From the NCBI RefSeq assembly GCF_011801145.1, contig NZ_CP046172.1:6882001-6946000 (forward strand): 64,000 nt of DNA. The letters run 5' to 3'. How positions within the stretch are numbered: position 1 is the stretch's first letter; each line of letters opens with the position of its first letter. The DNA comes from Nocardia arthritidis. Its GTDB lineage: Bacteria > Actinomycetota > Actinomycetes > Mycobacteriales > Mycobacteriaceae. This document shows positions 56,736 to 64,000 of the stretch, one piece after another. The position numbers were made by a program, and so were the translations under genes. The notes under the pieces were generated by a model that did not search any database, was not told where the DNA came from, and was given only the letters and a program-made list of their open reading frames with translations.

Positions 56736-57230
56736 TCACCGAGCAGTCGTTTTCACGGCTACTCGTTTCTCGGCGAATTCCTTCACCGCACCGAGGTCCG
56801 CCGCACTGTTGCGTTCGACAGCAGTCTGCAACAGCTCGTCGACTTCTTCGTAGGTGAAGCGGCCATCGACCTTGCCATCGATCGGTTCCCGCGGCTCGAA
56901 ATCATGGGTGAGGACGAGCTGGGTGCGCGACTCGTCGATCGACAGGGCTCGCCAGTCGCCACCCATGTATCCCATCAGCGGTGCGTTCTCCAGCTGCCGG
57001 TAGGAAATTATCCGGCGAGTGACATCGATATCACGCCTGGAGACCCACGATTGGACCTCCCCGTTGACGTCGACGGTCAGCCGGGCGATCTGGTGCTTCG
57101 GTGACTCCTCCAGAATCTCCACGGCCCGGGTGGGCGGAAAGATCCGGGCGTATCCCTCGACATCCACGAGTATCTCCCAAACGACCTCGAGCGGAGCGTC
57201 GACGGTGACTGTGTGTTCAGTGTGTCGCAT
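56736..57230 (-). CDS. Polyketide aromatase/cyclase (SRPBCC fold)
   Basis: 164 aa of the START/SRPBCC family: MRHTEHTVTVDAPLEVVWEI at the start, DVEGYARIFPPTRAVEIL, QSWVSRRDIDVTRRIISYRQ, and ALSIDESRTQLVLTHDFEPR. It matches TcmN-N/WhiE-type aromatase/cyclases that fold and aromatise the first ring. It is first in the minus-strand operon. ATG 57230 is chosen from homology; an ATG at 57269 adds 13 residues. A 14-bp motif shared with the type I synthase operon lies 57 bases upstream. Confidence 0.88.
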   Translation of the reverse strand: MRHTEHTVTVDAPLEVVWEILVDVEGYARIFPPTRAVEILEESPKHQIARLTVDVNGEVQSWVSRRDIDVTRRIISYRQLENAPLMGYMGGDWRALSIDESRTQLVLTHDFEPREPIDGKVDGRFTYEEVDELLQTAVERNSAADLGAVKEFAEKRVAVKTTAR

Positions 57231-57286
57231 TATTCTGATCGCTTTTCTGCAGAAGGATTCAAGGGACATTGCTTCATGGTTGGCAT

Positions 57287-57300
57287 AAATCGCCTAGTAA
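57287..57300. promoter_or_regulatory. Candidate shared regulatory motif upstream of type II PKS
   Basis: AAATCGCCTAGTAA, 13 of 14 identical to 30321-30334, at nearly the same distance from the first gene and in the same orientation. Confidence 0.45.
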
Positions 57301-58195
57301 TCGAGTGCGGCCACATGCGGTTGATGAATTCATGGACCTTGGGCCTGCTGTACTACAGCACCGAAGATATGCCTCGGTGAACATGATGCAGAGATATCCT
57401 GAGTGAATAGATCAGTCCGGTTCAGCTGCACTTCGTCCAGGAAAATCCCGTCGCATAACGGCCGTTCGCCCCCGAAACTTCGTATCCGGCGGCAATTACA
57501 TTGCGTGGGAGGTTACAGTCGAAAACCGTTCTGCATCGACCTGACCGGGGTCGACCGCATGCCCTGCCCGTTCCGATTACATGAACTGCGACAACGATCT
57601 CGGATGAGATGGATGAGGTTCTTATCCAGCCGACAGCTGTCGGATGCGGTCGCCGGTCCTACAGACTCATATCCGTCGCACACAACGCATTTAGTGCCGA
57701 ACTCGAGGTCGGCACACCTGAAGCATTACCCCGAGTTACGGCATCCCCGAATATCCCCGGAGCACGCCGAAGCTCCGCCAGTGCAGATATCGATCCGATG
57801 CGATAATTGCCAGAGGCGTCCATAATCTCCATCCGTCCGTCCATCCATCACTCCGTGACGGTACCGCGACTTCGGTTATGAACGCCATGTGCGGAAGTAC
57901 CAAATTCTTCCTACCCGCCGCACAGTGGCAAATGATCTCCGGCGACAGAGCCAGGGTTTTCGCGCCGACGGTTGCCCGGTCGTTGTGAGCCCCTCGACGT
58001 CCCTGTCAGCCAGCACTGACCACCCCGCTCCCGCCACGTCAAGTGTCGAGTGACGATTCCGGATCGACCGGCACAGGATGATCAGGACCACCTCCCGACC
58101 CAGGGTTCCGCGCTTTCTCATTGCACCCCAACCACTTCCGGCGTGTCGCCGGCTCGGGCCACCGGCCGATCCGCTACCCGGAATGACTCACTGCC
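57301..58195. other. Intergenic region, no gene seen
   Basis: About 900 bases. Frames up to 140 codons occur, but the translations show no domain features. Around 58138-58152 a small GC hairpin (CCGGCG/CGCCGG) could be a terminator for the mycolyltransferase gene. Confidence 0.45.
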
Positions 58196-59260
58196 TCAAC
58201 CTCGGTGGATGTCGAGGCCATCGGCCAGCACCGGCCAGGATTTCTTGAAGGCATCCTGCCAATAGCCCCACGAATGTGTTCCGGTCGGCGTGAAGTCGTA
58301 GGTCGCGGGTATTCCGAGTTGGTTCAATCGGTTTTGCAGGTTGTGCGTGCACATATTGGTGCTCGCCTCGATGACGCCGCCGAGCAGTATTTGAGTCAGC
58401 AGCGCAGCGGGCCCGGGCGTGATCAGGTGCGGATCGTCGATCCGATCGTAGGGTCCGGGGATGCCGGTGCCGGACGAGATGAACAGATTCACGCCGCGCA
58501 GCTTGTCCGCGTGCAGATAAGGGTCGTTTTCGGACCACAGCGGGTTGTCATCGGCGCCCCACATGTTGGCGGAATTTCCGCCGCCCCAGATATCGACCGC
58601 CATCCGCACTGCTCGCTTTCCCAACGGATCGCTGGTTTGTGCGCAACCGCTGTAAGACGCCACGCTCCGGTAGAGGCCCGGTCGAGCTTCCGCCAATGCG
58701 AGCACAGAGGTGCCTGCCATGGATAGACCGGCGATGGCGTTGACTCCGTTGGTGCCCAAGGCGGCATCGATCAGTGGCGGCAGTTCCTCGAGGAAGAAGG
58801 TTTTCCACCTGTTGCGACCCAATTTCGGGTCATCCCGGAGCCAGTCGGTGTAGTAGCTCCAGGCGCCACCCACCGGCTGGACCACGTTGACATTCTTATC
58901 CGCGAGGAACTCACCGACATCGGTATTGCGTCGCCACGTCGCCAGATCCGTGCCGCCGCCTGCGCCGTTGAGCAAGTACAGCGTTGGGCGCGGAACCGAG
59001 GCATCCGCTGGGCGCTGGACCTCGACGGTGATCTGCTTGTCCATCGCGGCGGAATAGATCAGCAGGCCGAGGCTGTTGCCGCTGCGGATGACACCCTCGA
59101 CGATCTTCGAACCGTCGGCGGTGATCGGTGACCCGAGCAGTTGCCGGGTTGTGATGATCGGATCAGCGGTCGCCACGGCATCGTCGATCGTCAACGATGT
59201 CGCGACGGCAACGGTTGCCAAGGCGGCGGCCGCGACTCGCCTGCACGCTCGGAGTCTCAT
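58196..59260 (-). CDS. Mycolyltransferase / antigen 85-like esterase
   Basis: 354 aa. Sec signal (RVAAAALATVAVATSLTID). The alpha/beta hydrolase of the antigen 85/trehalose mycolyltransferase family shows PTLYLLNGAGGGTDLATWRR, VVQPVGGAWSYYTDW (the family's hydrophobic active-site rim), nucleophile Ser in AGLSMAGTS, and the C-terminal catalytic His in GTHSWGYWQ. It transfers mycolyl groups to trehalose or arabinogalactan in the envelope, which supports a mycolic-acid organism. ATG 59260 follows AAAGG; a GTG at 59290 is possible. It lies 17 bases after the LysR stop and is probably co-transcribed with it. Confidence 0.88.
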   Translation of the reverse strand: MRLRACRRVAAAALATVAVATSLTIDDAVATADPIITTRQLLGSPITADGSKIVEGVIRSGNSLGLLIYSAAMDKQITVEVQRPADASVPRPTLYLLNGAGGGTDLATWRRNTDVGEFLADKNVNVVQPVGGAWSYYTDWLRDDPKLGRNRWKTFFLEELPPLIDAALGTNGVNAIAGLSMAGTSVLALAEARPGLYRSVASYSGCAQTSDPLGKRAVRMAVDIWGGGNSANMWGADDNPLWSENDPYLHADKLRGVNLFISSGTGIPGPYDRIDDPHLITPGPAALLTQILLGGVIEASTNMCTHNLQNRLNQLGIPATYDFTPTGTHSWGYWQDAFKKSWPVLADGLDIHRG

Positions 59261-59277
59261 ACGAAAGCCTTTTCCTT

Positions 59278-60195
59278 TCAGACCGCGCACAGGCGGGTGG
59301 GTTCGACTGGTCTGGGCAGGACGGCTTCGGTGAGGATGCGCATCAGTTCTTCGACCGTCGGCGTCATTTCCGTGGCGTGCGCCAGGATGCTGCGCTGGAG
59401 CGGGGATTCCAATCGAATGGCGGTGACGGCTCGCGACGATTCGCTGAGTGACATCAGCGGGACCAGGGCGACGCCGACTCGGTGCGCCACCAGGTTCAGT
59501 GCCGCGGTCACGTCCGGCGCGGTGACCGCGTAGCGGATCCGCACACCCGCCCGGCGTGCCTCACGATCGACGAGGTCGGTGATATCGGAGCTGGGCGCGC
59601 ATCTGATCCACGGCATCTCGGCGAGTCGGTCCCAGGATCCACGCAGGCGACCCTCCTGGTTCGGCGGGCACGCCACGACCAGCTCCTCGTCACCGATGAC
59701 GTGGACGAACTTCGCCGACGAACGACGGAGCGGACCGAGCGCCAGATCGACAGCGCCGCTGTCCAGCGCGCTGCTCAATGCCCGCATATCGCAGAACGAC
59801 CGGATCTCGATAGCGTTCACCCCTCGCCGATGTGGCATTCGCTGGATCAGCGACGGCAACATTTTGTTGGCAAGGGTCGGAGTCGTGCCGACGGTGATCA
59901 TGCCGTCGGGAAACTGCTCCCCGATGGAAATCGCCTGATCCACCGAATCGAGAATGTTCGAGGCGTGCTTGTAGAATTCTCTGCCGAACTTTGTCAAACC
60001 CGATCGTCGCGCCCCCGCACCGAACAGCTTGTGGCCGAGCGAATCCTCGAGCACACCCATCTGCTGTGACATCGCGGACGGGCTGACGCCGAATTTCCTG
60101 GCGGCAGCGGACATCGAGCCCAACTGCACGACGCCGACAAAGTATTCGAACTGCCGAAAGGTGACAGCACTCGACCTCACCGGAGCACATTCCAT
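59278..60195 (-). CDS. LysR-family transcriptional regulator 2
   Basis: 305 aa, the same length as and paralogous to the LysR at 2440-3357. The HTH is FEYFVGVVQLGSMSAAARKF then SPSAMSQQMGVLEDSLGHKL; the effector domain has DLALGPLRRSSAKF, RRAGVRIRYAVTAPDVTAAL and GVALVPLMSL. ATG 60195 overlaps the truncated Hsp70-like gene by 19 bases. Two fragments at the left end (4400-4550 and 5490-5575) are closest to this copy. It is followed by the mycolyltransferase gene in the same operon, an unusual partner for a LysR. Confidence 0.9.
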   Translation of the reverse strand: MECAPVRSSAVTFRQFEYFVGVVQLGSMSAAARKFGVSPSAMSQQMGVLEDSLGHKLFGAGARRSGLTKFGREFYKHASNILDSVDQAISIGEQFPDGMITVGTTPTLANKMLPSLIQRMPHRRGVNAIEIRSFCDMRALSSALDSGAVDLALGPLRRSSAKFVHVIGDEELVVACPPNQEGRLRGSWDRLAEMPWIRCAPSSDITDLVDREARRAGVRIRYAVTAPDVTAALNLVAHRVGVALVPLMSLSESSRAVTAIRLESPLQRSILAHATEMTPTVEELMRILTEAVLPRPVEPTRLCAV

Positions 60196-60587
60196 CGGTA
60201 GCCCCTCACAATCGGAGCACCGGCCGGAGCCTGGTCCAGGCCGGTGGGAATTGTTGCCGAACCGGAGGCCGCACGGGTCCGGTGCATCGCGAGCCGATCC
60301 AAGAGCCCGATCGGGTCCGACAGTGACGGCTTGGACGGACCTAGCGGCAACGGGCTCGGGTATCGACCCGGCTCGGAGCCGAATTCGTTGATGGAGCCGG
60401 AACGGATATGACCGTGCGGATCGAGCCGAAGCGAGGTGGCCAGGGAACGCGCCGCCGGTCGGGCATCGGCGGTTACCGATGCGGCGACGGTATTCGCCGT
60501 ACCGATGGTCGACCCCACACCCACGACGCCGGCGCGGCGCGATTCGGAACCGCCGCCGCTGCCAGGAGCTTTCGTCGGTGTAAACAT
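60177..60587 (-). CDS. Truncated Hsp70-like N-terminal protein
   Basis: 136 aa from ATG 60587 (GAGG upstream). Only the first nucleotide-binding loop is recognisable: GVVGVGSTIGTANTVAASVT, followed by a segment alignable with the Hsp70-like protein at 3357 (LRLDPHGHIRSG versus VHLDPEDNGRVR). The remaining two thirds of the ATPase are missing and the C-terminus runs into the LysR start. It may be a decayed gene kept for translational coupling, or a small protein of its own. It repeats the Hsp70-then-LysR order seen at the left end. Confidence 0.55.
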   Translation of the reverse strand: MFTPTKAPGSGGGSESRRAGVVGVGSTIGTANTVAASVTADARPAARSLATSLRLDPHGHIRSGSINEFGSEPGRYPSPLPLGPSKPSLSDPIGLLDRLAMHRTRAASGSATIPTGLDQAPAGAPIVRGYRWNVLR

Positions 60588-61432
60588 AGAAATGACCTCG
60601 CTGTCGATGTCCTCGTGTGTGCTGACAAAACAAATGAGCTGTTGCGAATTAATCACCTACACTGGGCATAATCGATTGCACAGTTCGAGCGGGGCCCGCG
60701 CTGCGCTATGATCCGGTATGACATGGTTGCCGAGTTTGTGAAGTCCACCTCGGCCGTTACCCCGGTAGCGTAGGCCGTGATAGTTCTCGCGTCAATCGGA
60801 CATACTTCATAAATCACTGTTGCCCAGCTCACCTTCGAGAATGAGCCGACTGAAATGTGCTGTGGCAATGCCAAGGCTTCGGAGTAATCCGGTTAACCGG
60901 GCAGCACGCAAAAGTTAACAAATGGCCTCCGGTGACCGCATCTACCATTCTTTGACCGGGTCGGCCACCTCTTCGAAATATCGCATACCAAGAATGTTGA
61001 GCCACAACTCAATGCACTTGAATAATGCATGGAACGGCCGGATCGGGCCAGCGCGGGTCGCTACCTGTTCGCATCGGAACACAGCCGCTCCACGCCACCA
61101 AGGGCGTACCCGAGGCCGGACGTCCGCACACTTCCAGCCCGCCAGTACCCGTAGCGGGCACCATGCTCCCGAACGCGCGCCTGTCTGCGGCTGCCCACGA
61201 ACGAGGCAGGTCCAACCTCGACTTCGGTGCTGCCGCGGAGGTCGTCGAGCAGATCGCTAGCAATCATTCAGCTATCGCTCGGTCGATAGCGGCAGAACCT
61301 GACACGAACCCTTGGTGCGGCTACTCTCGGCCACCGAGGCCCCCATTCCCCGGATCAAGTCCGGGGCAATCAGGCGACGGCCGCCATCTCATTCGCAACT
61401 TATTTCGGCGAATCGCCGGCGGAGAGGTCGCT
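60588..61432. promoter_or_regulatory. Divergent intergenic region before HypX-like gene
   Basis: About 840 bases. The HypX frame is open upstream to 61025, but that part is not protein-like. It contains AT-rich DNA at 60890-60960 (GTTAAC at 60892 and 60914) and a REP-style palindrome at 61348-61366. No other gene was found. Confidence 0.4.
61348..61366. repeat. REP-like palindrome upstream of hypX
   Basis: CCCCGGA (61348-61354), loop TCAAG, TCCGGGG (61360-61366): a perfect 7-bp stem of the type found in extragenic repeat families. It lies 67 bases before the HypX start and could also affect its expression. Confidence 0.45.
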
Positions 61433-63133
61433 ATGCACCAAAATATCCTGCTTCTCAGCGACGCCGAGAACGGCCTGACAAAGCGAATAGCCCTGGCTTT
61501 GCGGCGCGCGGGCCATTCGGTGCGAACCGCCGTCGTGAACGACGGCACGGACATGCACGCCGCCGTTCGAGAGTCGGTGCCGGATCTGATCCTGTGCCCG
61601 TATCTGACCAAGCGCATTCCACAAGCGATCTACGACAGAATTCCGACCGTGGTGATCCATCCGGGTCCAGTGGGCGACCGTGGTGGCTCGAGCTTGGATT
61701 GGGCCATCAGTCGTGCGGAATCGATCGGGGGTGTTACCGCGCTCGGCGCGGTGGCCGAGTTGGATGCGGGTCCGATCTGGGCCTGGCGGACGTTCACCCT
61801 GCCCGAAGCACGGAAATCGGATATATACAACTCCGTCGTCGCGGACGCGGCGGTGGAGTGCGCCCTGGAAACCGCCGGCAAAGTGGGCGATCCGGCGTTC
61901 CGGCCGATCGACCAGGCTGTCGCGTATCGACCGGTGGCACACGCTACCGCACGACCGTTGATGCGCCAACGGGACCGCGCCTTCACCTGGTGGGACGGAG
62001 CGGAGACGATCCTGCGGCGAATTCGCGCGGCCGACGGTTCACCCGGCGTGCTGTCGGTGATCGCCGATCGCGCCGCGTACTTGTTCGACGCGCACCCCGG
62101 CCGCGCCGGCTTGTCCGGCGCCGAACCGGGCCAGTTGCTCGGCCGCCGCCACCATGCGGTCGAAATTGCTTGCGGCGCAGGTGAAAGCATCTGGATCGGG
62201 CACATACGGGTCGAGCTCGAGAATGGGTTCTCAGATAAGGCGCCCGCGACGGCAGCGCTGGCGCGTGCGGGCATTCCGCTGAGCACGGTCCCCGTCCGTG
62301 CCGCGCTACAGGACTCGTCCTGCCCCGATGTCACCTACCACCGAGACGGGCCCGTCGGCACGATCACCTTCACGGCATACAACGGCGCGATGACAACCGG
62401 CCTGTGCCACAGGCTGGCCGCCGCCATCCGCGCCGCGGCCCGGCAGCACACCCGCGTCCTGGTACTTCGCGGACAGACCGGCTCCCCGTTCTCGAATGGC
62501 CTACATCTCGGCGCGATCGAACTCGACAAGCGACCGGCGTGGGAGGCCTGGCGCAATCTTCGCGCCATCAACACGGTGTGCCGGGAGATCCTGATGTGTC
62601 GATCCCAGCTGACAATCGGGGCATTCTCCGGGTCGGCGGGCGCCGGTGGGGTGATGCTCCCGCTAGGGGCCGATGTTGTCGTCGCCATCGATCGTGCGGT
62701 GTTCGACCCGCATTACGCCACAATGGGTTTGACAGGGTCGGAGCTGCACACCTATACGTTGCCCCGACGGGTCGGCGCGGCGACGGCGCGGCGGTTGCTG
62801 ATCGCCTGCGAACCGATCGATGCGATGGCGGCGCACGAGATCGGCCTCATCGATCAGATCGGCCCGGCAGCCGGTTTCGACGGCTGGCTCGCCGAGTTCG
62901 CTCGCGAGTACGCGGAACCCGGCCGGTGGGATACGACCATGCGGCGTAAGCGTGTCCGCCTGAGCCGGGACTTCGCGCGAGTACCGCTGGATGCGTACGA
63001 GATTCAGGAGCTCGCCACCATGGCGCAGTGCGTGTTCGACGACCGGTACGACTTCGCAAGGCGACGGCAGTCGTTCCTCGACAAGACCGCCTACTCGGGT
63101 TCCCGAGCCGATATCGCACAAAGCGGCGCCTGA
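61433..63133 (+). CDS. hypX: HypX/HoxX-like protein (formyltransferase + enoyl-CoA hydratase domains)
   Basis: 566 aa. The N-terminal formyltransferase-like domain has ILLLSDAENGLTKRIALALR, VPDLILCPYLTKRIP and the binding loop VIHPGPVGDRGGSSLDWAI, with ELDAGPIWAWR. The C-terminal crotonase domain (from about residue 300) has GTITFTAYNGAMTTGL, SNGLHLGAIELDK and GSAGAGGVMLPLGADVVVA. This two-domain order is that of HypX, which makes CO from formyl-tetrahydrofolate via formyl-CoA for the Fe(CN)2CO group of [NiFe]-hydrogenase in air. ATG 61433 has GGAGAGG 5 bases upstream. No hydrogenase gene is in the window, so it is either a distant-acting maturase or a relative used in another pathway. Confidence 0.85.
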   Translation: MHQNILLLSDAENGLTKRIALALRRAGHSVRTAVVNDGTDMHAAVRESVPDLILCPYLTKRIPQAIYDRIPTVVIHPGPVGDRGGSSLDWAISRAESIGGVTALGAVAELDAGPIWAWRTFTLPEARKSDIYNSVVADAAVECALETAGKVGDPAFRPIDQAVAYRPVAHATARPLMRQRDRAFTWWDGAETILRRIRAADGSPGVLSVIADRAAYLFDAHPGRAGLSGAEPGQLLGRRHHAVEIACGAGESIWIGHIRVELENGFSDKAPATAALARAGIPLSTVPVRAALQDSSCPDVTYHRDGPVGTITFTAYNGAMTTGLCHRLAAAIRAAARQHTRVLVLRGQTGSPFSNGLHLGAIELDKRPAWEAWRNLRAINTVCREILMCRSQLTIGAFSGSAGAGGVMLPLGADVVVAIDRAVFDPHYATMGLTGSELHTYTLPRRVGAATARRLLIACEPIDAMAAHEIGLIDQIGPAAGFDGWLAEFAREYAEPGRWDTTMRRKRVRLSRDFARVPLDAYEIQELATMAQCVFDDRYDFARRRQSFLDKTAYSGSRADIAQSGA

Positions 63134-63551
63134 TCGTTTTCGGCGACATACCCAACTCGGTAAATCGGCCATAATCTATGTGATATAAACCTCGAAAATA
63201 AGGTCGATTACAATCGTAGCTACTTAATAGCTATCATCTTAACCATCCGTTCGCCGCCGCACTTATCCAAAATACGCAGCCGCACTTGGCCAGATGCTTG
63301 CCTATCCGGAAAAATCGAGCGTTTACCCATCGAATAAGCATGGATCCGAGCTCTTGTGATATAGCACTCACCGGCCTGTTTCACCACTTCCGCATTGCGC
63401 TACTTCTGCCACAATCAAATCAATCCATGCAGTAGCGAACTCGCCGCAATAAAGTGATCCCGATGCCTCACACGTTCGACGAGACGCTGACGAACATCGC
63501 AACAGGTACACAGCTCGTGATTTTCGAACTCGAAGACGTGGCCGCCGGATG
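63134..63551. other. AT-rich intergenic region
   Basis: About 420 bases with clearly lower G+C than average (63175-63250), including TAGCTACTTAATAGCTA at 63217-63233. It probably holds the promoter of the sensor kinase gene. No gene was seen. Confidence 0.4.
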
Positions 63552-63581
63552 ATGACGGATTCCCGAGGAGGCCACGTAAAC

Positions 63582-64000
63582 GTGCCGAAGCGAAGGAATA
63601 CAGCACCAACACGGCGCCGGGCGTGGTCGCTATCCCACTGGCCGGTGCGCACGAAGATCGCCGCCGCGCTCGCACTGCCGGTGCTGGTCGCGGCGACGCT
63701 GGCGGCCGCCAGAGTGCAGACCCAATTGGCCGACGCGGCGCGGTTCACCTCGACCGCCGACCATGTCGGCGTGCTGCCCGCGGCGGTGGACCTCGGCGCG
63801 GCGGTCGACGCCTTGGGCGCCACCCGAATCGCCGGGACCGACCCGGCGGCATCCGCTCGAGGGGTGGACGATGCCGCGCACCGGCTCGCCGATCAGATCG
63901 CCGATCTCGGCCGCGCCACCGGTCCGCTCGGCGATGCGATCGCCTCGGCCCGGATGCTCACCGATCGACTCAGCTCGGACGCGCACACCGCCGACATCGC
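63582..64000 (+). CDS. Sensor histidine kinase, nitrate/nitrite-sensor type, N-terminal part (runs off window)
   Basis: About 139 codons. From GTG 63582 the protein has a basic N-terminus, a membrane segment (IAAALALPVLVAATLAA) and the start of an extracytoplasmic helical region (VGVLPAAVDLGAAVDALGA, LADQIADLGRATGPLGDAIA). This matches the NIT-type sensor domain at the front of many actinomycete kinases that precede roadblock/ATP-GTPase operons. GAGGAGG lies 10 bases before the GTG; an in-frame ATG at 63552 is the alternative. The kinase domain is outside the window. Confidence 0.7.
   Translation, partial: MPKRRNTAPTRRRAWSLSHWPVRTKIAAALALPVLVAATLAAARVQTQLADAARFTSTADHVGVLPAAVDLGAAVDALGATRIAGTDPAASARGVDDAAHRLADQIADLGRATGPLGDAIASARMLTDRLSSDAHTADI

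Noticed and set aside
2298..60919. GTTAAC hexamers near several promoters (2298, 30930, 36072, 60892, 60914) as a common operator
   Set aside because: The number found is about what base composition predicts for 64 kb, and spacing to the genes is inconsistent.
61433..63133. Methionyl-tRNA formyltransferase
   Set aside because: The N-terminal domain is formyltransferase-like, but the fused crotonase domain and overall length fit HypX instead.

Overview
The window is about two-thirds G+C, with dense genes and frequent ATGA-type overlaps. It encodes a mycolyltransferase/antigen 85-like protein, a PapA-like acyltransferase pair, a nitrate-sensor-type histidine kinase and many Tat/Sec-exported enzymes. 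This points to a mycolic-acid-containing actinomycete, most likely Nocardia or a close relative. No tRNA, rRNA or CRISPR array was seen. Most of the window is accessory genome.

Layout. (1) 1-7.3 kb: two tandem exported acetoacetate-decarboxylase-like genes and the start of a Tat-exported protein, divergent from a LysR regulator coupled to a truncated Hsp70-like ATPase; then LysR fragments and three small exported or anchored proteins, two of them paralogues. (2) 7.6-8.7 kb: a double Lrp/AsnC regulator facing the next operon. (3) 8.7-30.3 kb: one minus-strand operon for a Pfa-type (PUFA-synthase-like) iterative polyketide/lipid synthase. In transcription order: FkbH-like glyceryl loader, free ACP, thioesterase, KS-AT-ACP, KR-DH (one base out of frame), KS-like/AT/DH/DH, PfaD enoyl reductase, MFS exporter, PapA-like acyltransferase, MaoC-SDR fusion, second PapA-like acyltransferase. 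(4) 30.6-31.2 kb: a 40-residue peptide ORF with a strong terminator and an IS3 transposase fragment. (5) 31.4-41.3 kb: exported hydrolases (GDPD-like lipoprotein, sphingomyelinase C, M23-SH3-SH3-CAP protein, GH1 glycosidase, metzincin) and an MFS transporter. (6) 42.2-53.5 kb: a four-gene operon of very large leaderless proteins (a DUF6603 protein, two unknowns, a ricin-lectin protein). (7) 53.9-57.2 kb: a minimal type II PKS (aromatase/cyclase, KS-alpha, KS-beta, ACP). (8) 58.2-60.6 kb: mycolyltransferase, a second LysR and a truncated Hsp70-like gene. (9) 61.4-64 kb: an orphan HypX-like protein and the start of a sensor kinase.

How the parts may fit. The Pfa-type operon should build a reduced or polyunsaturated acyl chain. 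FkbH and the free ACP suggest a glyceryl unit, the PapA-like enzymes suggest esterification, and the MFS pump suggests export. The product cannot be predicted. The type I and type II PKS operons share a 13-of-14-bp motif at the same distance from their first genes, which suggests co-regulation.

Caution. Four large genes (PfaA-like, the DUF6603 protein, the 1154-aa protein and the lectin protein) are each broken by the same kind of -1 shift at a homopolymer run. Homopolymer under-calling in the assembly is the simplest explanation, although the PfaA break sits exactly on a canonical slippery heptamer.
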